From Sporomusa sp. (GTDB taxonomy: Bacteria > Bacillota_C > Negativicutes > Sporomusales > Sporomusaceae), in contig JAQSXM010000070.1 in NCBI GenBank assembly GCA_029256645.1, positions 1 through 11,702 of the forward strand: a DNA stretch of 11,702 nt. Direction: 5' to 3'. The notes beneath the pieces were generated by a model, which saw only the letters and a program-made list of their open reading frames with translations, was not told the DNA's origin and made no database searches. Both the position numbers and the translations under genes were made by a program. This document shows positions 1 to 8,385 of this stretch, one piece after another (the first letter of the stretch is position 1; the number at the start of each line of letters is the position of its first letter).

Positions 1-579
1 AATGGCATTACCGTCTTTCAGGTATACAATGTAATCGTCCTTCCGGTCAGTCATCCGGCCTGGCAGGCTGAGCGATTTCATGATTCTAACCAGCGACTTA
101 GCCAGTTCAACATTGCCTGTGACCAGTTCCAGGTGATAAGAGCCCTCGGGACGGTTGACTGAACCGCCGCCTAAAAACGCGCCGCGCAGATACGCCCGGC
201 GACAGCATACTTTCCGGAGAATGCCACTGTCTGACTGGACATTAAGAGCGTCGCCACGCATAATGCCCAGGGCGGCCAGCAGTTCGTTAACACCCGGCGA
301 GGGTACAACCCGCACATGATAGGTATTACTTTTTTTAAGCCGCCGGCCGCGGGTGACCACCACTTCGGTCTTCACATTCGAGTAGCGTTTAATGAGGCTA
401 AGTACCTTCCGGGTAACAGCAGCATTTTCACTGCTGAAATTAATTCCCAGATTGGCATTGCCGCCAATCGACATAGCGCCACCCATCCGGATTAAAGCCG
501 CCAGTTCAGCGGCTAAGCAGCAGCTTTGCTCGCCGATAATACGAGCAATTTCATTTTTTACTTCAGCAGAAAACGACAA
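1..579 (-). CDS. whiA: WhiA DNA-binding regulator, N-terminal 193 residues (cut by window edge)
   Basis: WhiA combines a LAGLIDADG homing-endonuclease-like fold with a C-terminal helix-turn-helix. It is a sporulation regulator in Streptomyces and influences chromosome segregation and cell division in Bacillus. The visible part runs without a break from a TTG start at 579 to base 1 (193 codons of a family length near 315). It contains the typical opening FSAEVKNEIA, the block MGGAMSIGGNANLGINF, and the LAGLIDADG-like segment CCRRAYLRGAFLGGGSVNRP near residues 133-152. The helix-turn-helix and stop lie beyond the left edge. I chose TTG at 579 because it gives the family N-terminus and follows AAAGGA at 9 bases; no ATG fits. 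It lies 17 bases after the yvcK stop, so it is surely cotranscribed. The identification rests on motifs plus the conserved rapZ-yvcK-whiA order. Confidence 0.93.
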   Translation of the reverse strand, partial: MSFSAEVKNEIARIIGEQSCCLAAELAALIRMGGAMSIGGNANLGINFSSENAAVTRKVLSLIKRYSNVKTEVVVTRGRRLKKSNTYHVRVVPSPGVNELLAALGIMRGDALNVQSDSGILRKVCCRRAYLRGAFLGGGSVNRPEGSYHLELVTGNVELAKSLVRIMKSLSLPGRMTDRKDDYIVYLKDGNAI

Positions 580-596
580 GGCCTTCAGTCCTTTGG

Positions 597-1952
597 TTAG
601 TCTTTTAATTTTTTGATGCTTTCGGCCATAATATAGTAGTCTAACAGCCGCATGCGATCAGAATTGATCTTAAGGTCATATACCATTGACATAATTGTTC
701 GCGACAACCGCGCCGGATCATGACGAACCAGGTTAGTTTCGCTGATAAGGTTGGCCTTAACGACCTTGACCCCCAGCGCTTCGATGATATCAATATCAGG
801 CACAACCGGGTGGGCACCCCGCTGAGCATAGAACTCCCGGAGTTCGGGCGCTACTTCCTGCACATTGACAACAACCATATCAATACAGCCTGGTCCGGCA
901 TGGTCGATAATGGCCTTAATGTGATCAGAGGCACTGTAACCGTCGGTTTCACCCGGCTGGGTCATTACATTGCAGATATAAATCTTAACAGCGTCACTCT
1001 CGCGCAGCATATCGCCAACACCGTTTACCAATAGATTAGGGATTACACTGGTATACAAACTGCCAGGACCCAGGATACAGGCATCAGCCTCACGGATGGC
1101 CTCTATGGCACCCTTAACAGGCATTACGTTTTCCGGGCTGATCGATACCTTTTTTATTTTCTTACCTGACAGCGGAATCTGTGACTCGCCATGCACCAGG
1201 GTGCCGTCTGTCATTTCAGCTACCAGCAGTATCGGCTCAGTAGAGGAGGGCAGCACCTGCCCCCGCACGGCCAATACCTTGCTGGATTCTTTGAGTGCCA
1301 GTTCAACATCACCAACAATTTCGGTCATGGCCGCAATAAACAGGTTGCCAAAACTGTGTCCGGCCAACTCGCCACTGCCGCCAAAGCGGTGCTGGAACAA
1401 CTTCTCCATCAGTGGCTCGGTATCGGCCAGCGCCACCAAACAATTGCGCAAATCACCAGGCGGGATTATGCCAAAATCTTTGCGCAATCGCCCGGATGAC
1501 CCACCGTCGTCCCCGACGGTTACGATGGCAGTGATATTGCTGGTGATGCTCTTGATCCCTCTTAGCAGTACCGACAAGCCAGTGCCGCCGCCGATGACAG
1601 CGATGGCCGGCCCACGATTAAGCTTACGTTTTTCAAAAATAATTTCAACAAGTTTGTCTGAGCCTTCCGGTACCAGCACACTGATGACCGATTTTATGAT
1701 TTGTTGCGTGGCCGCCAGCATAATACCGATCCCCAGGACAACAATGGTAATCCCGGCGACAGTAGTGACGGCATAATAATAGTTGCCTGTCGTTAGATAA
1801 AACAGCCGGAATATAGCTTCTTCCACTACACCGATGTATTTATAGTTAAAAACAATAGCCAAGCCTAAGCTGACTAAAATTACACCTGCCGAAAACAGCA
1901 GCAGCCATCGCTTGAACTTCATACCCGGATATAACCATTTCAAAAAGTGCAT
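597..1952 (-). CDS. yvcK: YvcK/CofD-like gluconeogenesis factor with N-terminal membrane anchor
   Basis: YvcK family proteins (CofD-like fold, formerly UPF0052) are needed for growth on gluconeogenic carbon sources and for cell-shape and wall homeostasis in Bacillus; homologues bind UDP-sugars. The core starts near residue 114 with AVIGGGTGLSVLLRG (nucleotide-binding loop), followed by VTVGDDGGSSGRLR, PPGDLRNCL and GHSFGNLF, and ends with the expected partner-loop region PGSLYTSVIPNLLV. At 451 residues it is about 120 longer than Bacillus YvcK. The extra N-terminus has two hydrophobic helices (about 16-35 and 59-81), so the protein is probably anchored in the inner membrane with the catalytic-like domain in the cytoplasm. 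The ATG follows AGGTGA at close spacing. It sits 46 bases after rapZ and 17 before whiA. Confidence 0.93.
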   Translation of the reverse strand: MHFLKWLYPGMKFKRWLLLFSAGVILVSLGLAIVFNYKYIGVVEEAIFRLFYLTTGNYYYAVTTVAGITIVVLGIGIMLAATQQIIKSVISVLVPEGSDKLVEIIFEKRKLNRGPAIAVIGGGTGLSVLLRGIKSITSNITAIVTVGDDGGSSGRLRKDFGIIPPGDLRNCLVALADTEPLMEKLFQHRFGGSGELAGHSFGNLFIAAMTEIVGDVELALKESSKVLAVRGQVLPSSTEPILLVAEMTDGTLVHGESQIPLSGKKIKKVSISPENVMPVKGAIEAIREADACILGPGSLYTSVIPNLLVNGVGDMLRESDAVKIYICNVMTQPGETDGYSASDHIKAIIDHAGPGCIDMVVVNVQEVAPELREFYAQRGAHPVVPDIDIIEALGVKVVKANLISETNLVRHDPARLSRTIMSMVYDLKINSDRMRLLDYYIMAESIKKLKD

Positions 1953-1998
1953 GTAATCACCTGCATCAATTCAATCATTTGGTACACCTAAGCCCCTA

Positions 1999-2880
1999 TC
2001 ATTCAATGACGTTGTGTTTAATATCCCTGTGTTCGACATTGACTTTAAAGCCTTTTGCCTTCAGATATTCAAACATCTTCTCCGCAATAAATACTGAGCG
2101 GTGAAGACCGCCGGTACAGCCGATGGCAATGATGAGCTGACTTTTTCCTTCTTTAACATAATGGGGAACAAGAAAATCAATCAGACCGGACAGCTTTTCC
2201 ATAAACTGCTGGGTCACAGGCCATTTCCAGATATACTCGCCCACCACAGCTTCCTGGCCGCTCTTACGCCGGAGCGACTCCACATAAAATGGATTGGGGA
2301 GAAAGCGGACATCCATCACCATGTCAGCGTCAAGCGGCATGCCATATTTAAACCCAAAAGACACGACAGTCACTGTCATGCGCTCAAGCTCGCGTTCTTC
2401 GGCAAATAATGCCGTTATTTTACCTTTAAGCTCAGGTGTTGCCAGGCCGGAGGTATCAATGATATGAGTAGCCCGCCCCCTGATTTGCTCCAGACGGTCA
2501 CGTTCCCGGCTGATCCCCTCGCTGATACGGCCGTGCGGTGCCATGGGATGGCGCCGGCGGGTCTCCTTATAACGACGGATAATGGTCGCGTCAGAGGCTT
2601 CCAGAAACAAAATCTCATAGAGGTGACCCTGTTTTTCCATGCCTTCAAGCACCTGGGCCAGCGTGTCGAAAAACTCCCCGCCACGGATATCAACCACAAG
2701 GGCAATCTTTGAAACCTTCCCCCCTGATTGAGCGCATAGCTCAGCAAACTTGGGGATTAACATCGGCGGCAGGTTATCAACACAAAAGTAGCCCAAATCC
2801 TCCATGGCCCGTACCACCTGAGACTTGCCGGCCCCCGACATGCCTGTGATGATTACCAGACGGAAGTTATCTATCGTCAT
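1999..2880 (-). CDS. rapZ: RapZ/YvcJ nucleotide-binding protein
   Basis: RapZ (YvcJ in Bacillus) is a P-loop NTPase family protein; in E. coli it is an RNA-binding adaptor that controls glucosamine-6-phosphate synthase through small RNAs, and in Bacillus it hydrolyses nucleotides and affects competence. Visible motifs are the Walker A loop GMSGAGKS in the first 20 residues, DLGYFCVDNLPP just after it, the RYKETRRRHP segment, SFGFKYGMPLDADMVMDVRFLPNP, and the C-terminal IAIGCTGGLHRSV and HRDIKHNV. An ATG at 2880 follows GAGGTG at 6 bases and gives about 293 residues; an in-frame GTG at 2889, 10 bases after GGGAGG, would add three residues and cannot be excluded. It is the first gene of the rapZ-yvcK-whiA operon, with a candidate promoter at 2973-3001. 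Confidence 0.94.
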   Translation of the reverse strand: MTIDNFRLVIITGMSGAGKSQVVRAMEDLGYFCVDNLPPMLIPKFAELCAQSGGKVSKIALVVDIRGGEFFDTLAQVLEGMEKQGHLYEILFLEASDATIIRRYKETRRRHPMAPHGRISEGISRERDRLEQIRGRATHIIDTSGLATPELKGKITALFAEERELERMTVTVVSFGFKYGMPLDADMVMDVRFLPNPFYVESLRRKSGQEAVVGEYIWKWPVTQQFMEKLSGLIDFLVPHYVKEGKSQLIIAIGCTGGLHRSVFIAEKMFEYLKAKGFKVNVEHRDIKHNVIE

Positions 2881-2972
2881 CGTGAACACCTCAACTTTTC
2901 CTCCCCTTATCTTCGCTAACAGGCTGTAAAACCCTGCTGTTTAGGACAAAATGCTAAAAATGCCTATATTTA

Positions 2973-3001
2973 ATTATAGGATAGTATAGGAAAAAAAGCA
3001 A
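2973..3001 (-). promoter_or_regulatory. Candidate housekeeping promoter of the rapZ-yvcK-whiA operon
   Basis: On the minus strand TTGCTT (2996-3001) and a perfect TATAAT (2973-2978) are separated by 17 bases, about 90 bases upstream of the rapZ start. The -35 overlaps the T-run of the chemoreceptor terminator, so the operon begins right after the upstream unit ends. The -35 matches consensus at only the first three positions. Confidence 0.5.
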
Positions 3002-3033
3002 AAACAGTTCCCGCATTCATCACGGGGAACTGT
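2991..3033 (-). terminator. Rho-independent terminator of the chemoreceptor gene
   Basis: Minus strand: a 9-bp stem ACAGTTCCC / GGGAACTGT (3025-3033 with 3004-3012) is followed by TTTTTGCTTTTTTT. It lies 12 bases after the chemoreceptor stop codon and separates that gene from the rapZ operon. Confidence 0.88.
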
Positions 3034-3045
3034 AAATGCCAATTA

Positions 3046-4782
3046 TTATAACTTGAACTTACTTACAGATGCGTGCAACTCCTGTGACATCTGTTGGAGC
3101 CCCTGACCTGATGCCGCGATTTCCTGCATGGAGGCGGACTGCTCCTGGCTGGCTGAGGCTACCGTCTGGGTCTGGCTGGCAATATCTTTACTGCTGGCCG
3201 AAAACGACTCGACGGCGGTGACGATTCGCTGGCTGCCACCAGCCATCTCCGAGATAGCGGCTGATATTTCCCGTATCTCTGCCGACATCGAATCAATATG
3301 GGTGGCAATCTCAGTAAATACGCCACCGGCCGAACTAACGACCTCAGCCCCCAGCCGGACCTCGCGTGTTCCTGATTCCATCGCCTTAACCGCTAAACCG
3401 GTCTCAGCCTGGATCTCACCAATCAATCCGGCAATCTGTTTTGCTGACAGGCTGGCTTGTTCAGAAAGCCTGCGCACTTCCTCGGCAACAACAGCAAAAC
3501 CCCGCCCCTGCTCGCCGGCCCGGGCTGCCTCAATCGCAGCATTGAGGGCTAATAGATTAGTCTGACTGGCAATCCCGGATATAGCGTTAACGATTTCACC
3601 AATCTGGTGCGAATAGCCACTCAGTTTGCCTACCACATCAGCTAAGCTGTTCACTGTTGATTCAATGTTTTCCATTTGGGTTACGGCCTTACCCACTGTC
3701 TGGCTGCCTGACTGAGCGGCTGCAGCAGTATCCTGCGATGCCGCCACTACGGCGCCGGCATTGGCAGCAATCTGCTGAATGCCTGCCGCCATCTGGCCGG
3801 CAACAGCCAGCGCATCATTAGCTGCTGCTAATTGAGTCTCGGCATCTGAGGCCACATGGGCAATTGATTCATCCACCTGACTGGCGGCACGGGCCGAGTT
3901 CTCCACAACAGCCGCCAGGGTATCTGACGCGGCAGCCACCTGACCGGCAGAACCCAGGATCTCCCTGATAGTTGTTTTAAAACGGTGCTGCATGGTGTTG
4001 AGCGCCGCCGCCAGCTTGCTCAATTCATCACCATCAGCTACCTGTCTGACCGGAGTACTTAAATCCCCGTCGGCTAAACTATTGGCAACTGTAAGCATAC
4101 TTTCAATCGGCCGGCACACCATCCGGGTGAGCAGTACGCTGAGCACACCACCAACAACGATGGCAACCAGCGCGACCAGGGCAGTGATGCCCAGGATTCT
4201 ATCCATACTTATGTAAGCACTATTGGCATGTTCATCGACAATTTCTTTATTATCTTTAACCACTTTTGTTAAAATATCGGCAATCTGTTCAGAATAGGGA
4301 GTAATCCGGGCATTAATGGCATATGCCTCAGACTTTAGCTGCTGCGCCTCTACAGCATTTCCCGCAGCCAGTTGTTTATGATAGGAGCGAACAACCGGTG
4401 CCAAATCATTGACAATACCATCCGCATGTTTGCTTGTCAACTGGATAAGCTTCTGTACATCCTGACGGGAGTTTTCGTCCACAACATCGACAAGCTGATG
4501 CTCCAGCACTACGGTGTTGCTCATGGCCTGATCCTGCAGCTTGGCAAACTTCTCGTCCCCGTAAGCGATAAACCCGCGGGCAGCCGCTACTCCGGTAACA
4601 AAACTTCCTTCAATTTGCATCGCCAGCTGCAATCTTTTATTGGCAGCATCAATGGAAGCCAGCGTCTTGCTGAATGAATTCAGGGACACATAAGCTATGC
4701 CCCCCAACATAATAATCAAGCCAAGCATGATAGCAAACCCTAGACTGATTTTAGCACCTATTCCCAATTTTCTAAGTACCAT
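3046..4782 (-). CDS. Methyl-accepting chemotaxis protein (transmembrane, HAMP)
   Basis: This chemoreceptor would pass ligand signals to a CheA kinase. In order it shows a first membrane helix (residues about 12-34), a helical extracytoplasmic sensor of about 155 residues resembling four-helix-bundle chemoreceptor domains, a second membrane helix (about 196-219), a HAMP linker (about 219-272, [20 protein letters not shown]), and a long alanine-rich methylation and signalling coiled coil. The hairpin tip has the near-invariant [20 protein letters not shown] and [14 protein letters not shown] (about residues 395-440). No C-terminal CheR-binding pentapeptide is seen; it ends SVSKFKL. I start at ATG 4782 because GGGGGAG lies 7 bases upstream; an open frame continues to 4857 but lacks a good ribosome site and overlaps the leader hairpin. 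578 residues. The ligand cannot be told. Confidence 0.93.
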   Translation of the reverse strand: MVLRKLGIGAKISLGFAIMLGLIIMLGGIAYVSLNSFSKTLASIDAANKRLQLAMQIEGSFVTGVAAARGFIAYGDEKFAKLQDQAMSNTVVLEHQLVDVVDENSRQDVQKLIQLTSKHADGIVNDLAPVVRSYHKQLAAGNAVEAQQLKSEAYAINARITPYSEQIADILTKVVKDNKEIVDEHANSAYISMDRILGITALVALVAIVVGGVLSVLLTRMVCRPIESMLTVANSLADGDLSTPVRQVADGDELSKLAAALNTMQHRFKTTIREILGSAGQVAAASDTLAAVVENSARAASQVDESIAHVASDAETQLAAANDALAVAGQMAAGIQQIAANAGAVVAASQDTAAAAQSGSQTVGKAVTQMENIESTVNSLADVVGKLSGYSHQIGEIVNAISGIASQTNLLALNAAIEAARAGEQGRGFAVVAEEVRRLSEQASLSAKQIAGLIGEIQAETGLAVKAMESGTREVRLGAEVVSSAGGVFTEIATHIDSMSAEIREISAAISEMAGGSQRIVTAVESFSASSKDIASQTQTVASASQEQSASMQEIAASGQGLQQMSQELHASVSKFKL

Positions 4783-4816
4783 GTGCAATCTCCCCCAGCC
4801 TGAAATATCCATATAT

Positions 4817-4863
4817 AAAAAAAACGCTTCTAAGTCAGCATTGCTGTCACTGTACAAAAGCGT
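4817..4863 (-). promoter_or_regulatory. Attenuator-like hairpin with U-run in the chemoreceptor leader
   Basis: On the minus strand ACGCTT (4863-4858) pairs with AAGCGT (4829-4824), enclosing a smaller hairpin CAGC-ATT-GCTG, and the outer stem is followed directly by eight T (4824-4817). It sits between the candidate promoter (4897-4925) and the start codon at 4782. The form is that of an intrinsic terminator inside a leader, which suggests premature termination or regulated read-through. No known riboswitch consensus was recognised. Confidence 0.45.
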
Positions 4864-4896
4864 CTTTGCTAAAGCATATATATGTATTTATAGTTA

Positions 4897-4925
4897 ATAA
4901 TACCAGGTTGTCTGTCACTTGACAA
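4897..4925 (-). promoter_or_regulatory. Promoter of the chemoreceptor gene
   Basis: Minus strand: TTGTCA (4920-4925), a 17-base spacer, then TATTAT (4897-4902). Both boxes match sigma-A consensus at five of six positions. Transcription would begin near 4890, giving a leader of roughly 110 bases that contains the attenuator-like hairpin. A flagellar sigma-28 site was not seen. Confidence 0.65.
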
Positions 4926-4991
4926 GATACACTTTGCAAAACCAATACCATTTATAGCAATATTTTTGTCTATATTTGTAATATTATCAAT

Positions 4992-5025
4992 AAAAAAGAC
5001 CGCCGTGGGGCTACCATTGGCGATC
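4992..5025 (-). terminator. Terminator overlapping the stop of the receiver-GGDEF-EAL gene
   Basis: Minus strand: GATCGCC (5025-5019) pairs with GGCGGTC (5004-4998), with one G-U pair, followed by TTTTTT (4997-4992). The stop codon TAG (5013-5011) lies in the loop, so the last codons of the gene form the stem. Confidence 0.75.
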
Positions 5026-6699
5026 CAGCATATTTTCCACCTGTGCAGCCGGCAGAGGACGGCTAAATAAATACCCCTGCATGGTATTACAATTCATCTC
5101 CCGCAAAAATAGCCGCTGCTCGCCAGTTTCCACACCTTCGGCCACAACCTTGAGCCTAAGATTATGTGCTAATACAATAATGGCAGATATAATTGCTGCA
5201 TCCTGGGCATCCTGAGTGGCATCCTGGATAAAAATCCTGTCGATTTTAAGGGTTGTAATCGGAAAGCGTTTTAAATAACTTAGTGACGAATACCCTGTGC
5301 CGAAATCATCGATAGCAATTTTTATTCCCATTGCCCCCAACTCGCTGAGAATAGCGATCGTGTAATCAACATCGTGCAGGGCAATGCTCTCAGTGATCTC
5401 CAGTTCCAGATATTCCGGGGCCAAACCGGTAGCGGCAAGCACCTGGCTGACCCTGCCGGTAAAGTTAGGCTGACGAAATTGGCGGCCAGATAAATTTACC
5501 GATACAACTACCGGCGGATAGCCTTTATCCTGCCAGGCTTTATTCTGGGCACATGCCGTCCTGAGCACCCATTCACCAATTGGCACAATCAGGCCTGTTT
5601 CTTCGGCCAGCGGTATAAAATCCAGAGGCGGCACCAGGCCACGCTCGGGATGCTGCCACCGGACAAGCGCCTCGAAACCGGTAGTACGGCCGGTAAAACC
5701 ATCAATCAGTGGCTGATAATAGACTACCAGCTCATTATTGCTAAGCGCCTGGCGCAGGCTGTTTTCCAGCATCATCCGCTCCAGCACCTTTTCATTCATA
5801 CTCTTGGTATAAAACTGATACCCGGCCCCACCCTGTTCTTTAGAACGGTACATAGCCGACTCGGCATTTTTTAGCAGCATGTCCGCATCCTGCCCATCGT
5901 CAGGGCAGACAGCAATACCAACACTGGCTGCGGCATGCCAGGTATAACCGTCCAGGTCAATCGGCCGGCGAATTTCCTCAATCATAATCTCAGCAAAGAT
6001 TGCCGCCATTTTGGACTCAACCAGATCAGGCAGCAAAATGGCAAATACATCGCCGCCAACCCGCGTGACCACAGCCTTTTCACCCAAACAGCGGGTTAGC
6101 CTGATCGCAATAATACTAATAAGCTTATCGCCCAGGCTATGGCCTAAAGTATCATTGACCATTTTAAAACGGTCAATGCCAACAAAAAGCAGGGCCAGCA
6201 TACCACTACTGCGCTCAGCTGCCGACAGAGCCATTACCAGACGGTCAATCAGCAGCAGGCGATTAGGCAACCCTGTTGCCCTGTCAAAGTATGATAAATA
6301 CTCAATCATAGCCTCGGCACGGCCTAGCCGGATCGCTGCCCGCAACCCCTGGGACAGGCTTTCTTCAGTGAGTTTCCCTTTCACCAAATAGTCGGTGGCG
6401 CCGGCCTTCATCGAATCAACAGCCAGCTGTTCGTCTCCCTGGCCTGTCAAAATGATAACAGGCGTTTTGACCCCGGCCCCACGGATGGCGGACAGCACAG
6501 CCAGCCCATTATCGCCAGGCAGGCAGTGATCAAGGAAAATACAGTCATAACCACCTAGCCGGGCTTTATTTAACCCATCAGTGCCATTATCGGTTTCGTC
6601 AATTACAATACCGGCGTGTGCCACTTTAAGCGCCCGTGTGACCATAATCCGGTCAACCTGATCGTCATCAATAAGCAATATACGGAGTTCTTCAGCCAT
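5011..6699 (-). CDS. Response regulator with degenerate GGDEF and intact EAL domain (c-di-GMP phosphodiesterase)
   Basis: Predicted phosphorylation-controlled c-di-GMP hydrolase. The receiver domain (about 5-122) has the acidic cluster D11-D13, phosphoacceptor D57 in FLDHCLPGDNG, T85 and K107. The GGDEF domain (about 135-298) retains FDRATGLPNR and the substrate-region FKMVNDTLGH, but its signature reads GGDVF at 215-219 instead of GGDEF, so cyclase activity is unlikely; GTP binding as an allosteric input remains possible. The EAL domain (about 312-560) retains EAL at 343-345, NLS, EITES, DDFGTGYSSL, KIDR, AEGVE and MQGY, the metal-binding and catalytic set of active phosphodiesterases. The ATG follows GGGGGAGG at 6 bases and lies 14 bases after the preceding receiver gene, so they form one operon. 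562 residues, soluble. The partner kinase is not in the window. Confidence 0.93.
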   Translation of the reverse strand: MAEELRILLIDDDQVDRIMVTRALKVAHAGIVIDETDNGTDGLNKARLGGYDCIFLDHCLPGDNGLAVLSAIRGAGVKTPVIILTGQGDEQLAVDSMKAGATDYLVKGKLTEESLSQGLRAAIRLGRAEAMIEYLSYFDRATGLPNRLLLIDRLVMALSAAERSSGMLALLFVGIDRFKMVNDTLGHSLGDKLISIIAIRLTRCLGEKAVVTRVGGDVFAILLPDLVESKMAAIFAEIMIEEIRRPIDLDGYTWHAAASVGIAVCPDDGQDADMLLKNAESAMYRSKEQGGAGYQFYTKSMNEKVLERMMLENSLRQALSNNELVVYYQPLIDGFTGRTTGFEALVRWQHPERGLVPPLDFIPLAEETGLIVPIGEWVLRTACAQNKAWQDKGYPPVVVSVNLSGRQFRQPNFTGRVSQVLAATGLAPEYLELEITESIALHDVDYTIAILSELGAMGIKIAIDDFGTGYSSLSYLKRFPITTLKIDRIFIQDATQDAQDAAIISAIIVLAHNLRLKVVAEGVETGEQRLFLREMNCNTMQGYLFSRPLPAAQVENMLDRQW

Positions 6700-6713
6700 G
6701 CCAGGCCTCCCCC

Positions 6714-7139
6714 TTATGGCATTTCGCTTAATGTCCAGTAATGATCAAGCGCAGCCATAGTTTCAACAAATTGATCAAATGACACCGGCTTAATGATATA
6801 ACCGGCAACATTTAGCTGATAAGCAGCAACAACATCACATTCCTCATTAGAGGTTGTTAAAACAATCACCGTCAGGATCTTATGTTCAGGGTCCTGTCTG
6901 ATTTCACGCAAAAATTCAATCCCGTTCATGCGTGGCATATTAATATCAAGCAGAATGATTCCCGGCTTCAGCATACCGCTTGGGCCGCTCTGTCCGCGCA
7001 GCATGGCTAACGCCTCAACGCCATCGCGGGCTATGTATAGAGGATTGGTCAGGTTAATTCTTTTAAAGGCTCGCATCACATTCATGATATCTACTTCGTC
7101 ATCTTCCACCAGCAGTATACTCATGCTCTTATCCCGCAT
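6714..7139 (-). CDS. Single-domain response regulator (Rcp1-like receiver)
   Basis: A 141-residue stand-alone receiver with no output domain, so it probably works as a phosphorelay intermediate or by protein contact. It has the acidic pocket VEDDEVD, the phosphoacceptor aspartate in LLDINMPRMNG, the conserved threonine in VIVLTTS and the lysine in YIIKPVSFDQF. The longer acidic-pocket loop and the DINMPxMNGIEFL block resemble the Rcp1 type that often pairs with phytochrome-like or hybrid kinases. I start at ATG 7139 because GGAGG lies 6 bases upstream; an upstream frame to 7211 has no ribosome site and adds a basic tail foreign to the family. Its stop is 14 bases before the receiver-GGDEF-EAL gene, suggesting joint phosphosignalling. 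No kinase is adjacent. Confidence 0.9.
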   Translation of the reverse strand: MRDKSMSILLVEDDEVDIMNVMRAFKRINLTNPLYIARDGVEALAMLRGQSGPSGMLKPGIILLDINMPRMNGIEFLREIRQDPEHKILTVIVLTTSNEECDVVAAYQLNVAGYIIKPVSFDQFVETMAALDHYWTLSEMP

Positions 7140-7218
7140 AATGAGCCTCCATACCCTTTTGGTAATGATAATTCTCACCTGCGCCTGTAATTTCCTGCTG
7201 AAGGGTGTCATAACAAAG

Positions 7219-8040
7219 TTATTTTTTTACATCCGCGTTAAAGTTTTGTAAAACATATTTTTCAATGGCTTCCGCAACACCGTCAGCATCATTTGACAGG
7301 GTCTCCAGCCGTGCAGCCGCTTTAACTGCCGCGTTAGCATTACCCATAGCCACTCCCCAGCCTGCATACTTAATCATATCCAGATCATTGCCACTGTCGC
7401 CAAGGGCCATAATTTCGTCTTGCTTAATACCCAGCTTGTCCGCAAGAAAGGCGAGCGCATGCCCCTTATTTGCCACTGGGTCGGTAATCTCCATAAAAGT
7501 CGGTTTGGAAATAGCAATACTGAGTTGGTCGCCAAAAGCAGCCTTAACCATGGTAAAGATCTGTGCAATCGTTTCAGCACTATCCATAATAAGCATCTTA
7601 CTCGGGCGTTCTTTGACAGTGTAAAAGCTATCCCCAAGAGCAGTCACCGGTACCCTGGCCAGCTCCGCGTAACGTTTAGCATAATGATTAACCTCTGCTA
7701 CATAGAGCTTGTCATTTACATAACTCTGGATATACCAGCCCCGGTCCCGGCATAACTCAAGTATCTGCTGGGCAAGTTCACCGTCAATTGGCCGGTCCAG
7801 CAGGGTCTCACCTGACAAACTGGATTTGATTAACGCGCCGTTATAGGTAATAAGCGGGACATCAAGTCCCAACTGCCTGGCATAGGGGAGGGCTGAAGCG
7901 TACATCCGCCCGGTAGCGATAGTCACAGTAACACCCCTGGCCACCGCCTTGCGGATAGCCTCGCAGGCCCGCGGTGAAACGGCAAGTTTACTGTCTAATA
8001 AGGTGTCGTCCAAATCTAAAGCTATTAGTTTTATCGTCAT
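7219..8040 (-). CDS. Cof-type HAD-superfamily phosphatase
   Basis: A HAD hydrolase of the Cof (type IIB cap) family; members dephosphorylate sugar phosphates, pyridoxal phosphate, nucleotides or FMN, and the substrate cannot be predicted from sequence alone. All four HAD motifs are present: DLDDTLLD near residue 8 (nucleophile and acid-base aspartates), the TIATGR segment (motif II threonine), a lysine in SKPTFMEI before the cap-core return (motif III), and GDSGNDLDMI (motif IV, metal ligands). ATG 8040 follows AAGGAG at 7-8 bases and gives 273 residues, the family's usual size; a longer frame to 8157 runs back into the palindromic gap and is rejected. The next gene downstream begins 79 bases on without an obvious terminator, so read-through into the receiver genes is possible. 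Confidence 0.92.
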   Translation of the reverse strand: MTIKLIALDLDDTLLDSKLAVSPRACEAIRKAVARGVTVTIATGRMYASALPYARQLGLDVPLITYNGALIKSSLSGETLLDRPIDGELAQQILELCRDRGWYIQSYVNDKLYVAEVNHYAKRYAELARVPVTALGDSFYTVKERPSKMLIMDSAETIAQIFTMVKAAFGDQLSIAISKPTFMEITDPVANKGHALAFLADKLGIKQDEIMALGDSGNDLDMIKYAGWGVAMGNANAAVKAAARLETLSNDADGVAEAIEKYVLQNFNADVKK

Positions 8041-8169
8041 TGTCAATCTCCTTTTCTTATAGTAGCCTGCTCTATATACAACGCGTTTTAAAGTTTCAGG
8101 CGGGTGGTGTGTTGGCGGTCCTTTGGCTTTGCGCACATCAGATAATCCCTGGAACACAAGGGAATGGTT

Positions 8170-8346
8170 TTACTTTTGGCATTGACCCAAAAGTAACAAA
8201 AAGTCTAGGCCCAAAGCCTCCAAAAGCTGAAAAACCGGACGGTCTTCCTAAAATCCCTAAACTCGCTACGCTCAAACAGTACGGATTTCTTAACGGAATA
8301 CCGCCCGGTTTTTCTCCTGCGGAACGCTTTTTCCGGCAAAGGCCGG
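8170..8346 (-). repeat. Structured palindromic element, possible dispersed repeat or RNA
   Basis: Four hairpins lie in a row. TTACTTTTGG / CCAAAAGTAA is a perfect 10-bp stem (8170-8196). AGGC / GCCT is a short stem (8207-8219). A 20-bp arm pair with two mismatches joins 8229-8248 to 8295-8314 and has an inner AAATCC / GGATTT stem at 8251-8256 and 8283-8288. CCGGC / GCCGG forms a tight hairpin at 8333-8346. The apex carries GAGCGTAGCGAG on the minus strand. One arm mismatch (8239 with 8304) is A-C on the plus strand but a G-U pair on the minus strand, suggesting the minus strand is the folded RNA. From memory, elements with the TTTTTGTTACTTTTGG and GAGCGTAGCGAG themes recur between genes in related bacteria, but I could not verify this. 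Confidence 0.55.
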
Positions 8347-8385
8347 GGGGTTACCGGGGTTGCGGGCCCGTACTTTCTGACATGT

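Noticed and set aside
1096..1776. Plus-strand open frame of 226 codons inside yvcK
   Set aside because: Serine, proline and threonine rich shadow of a clearly conserved minus-strand gene, without a ribosome site.
4783..4900. Possible c-di-GMP riboswitch before the chemoreceptor, suggested by the neighbouring phosphodiesterase
   Set aside because: The conserved GEMM core and its paired receptor segments are not present; only a hairpin with a T-run can be supported.
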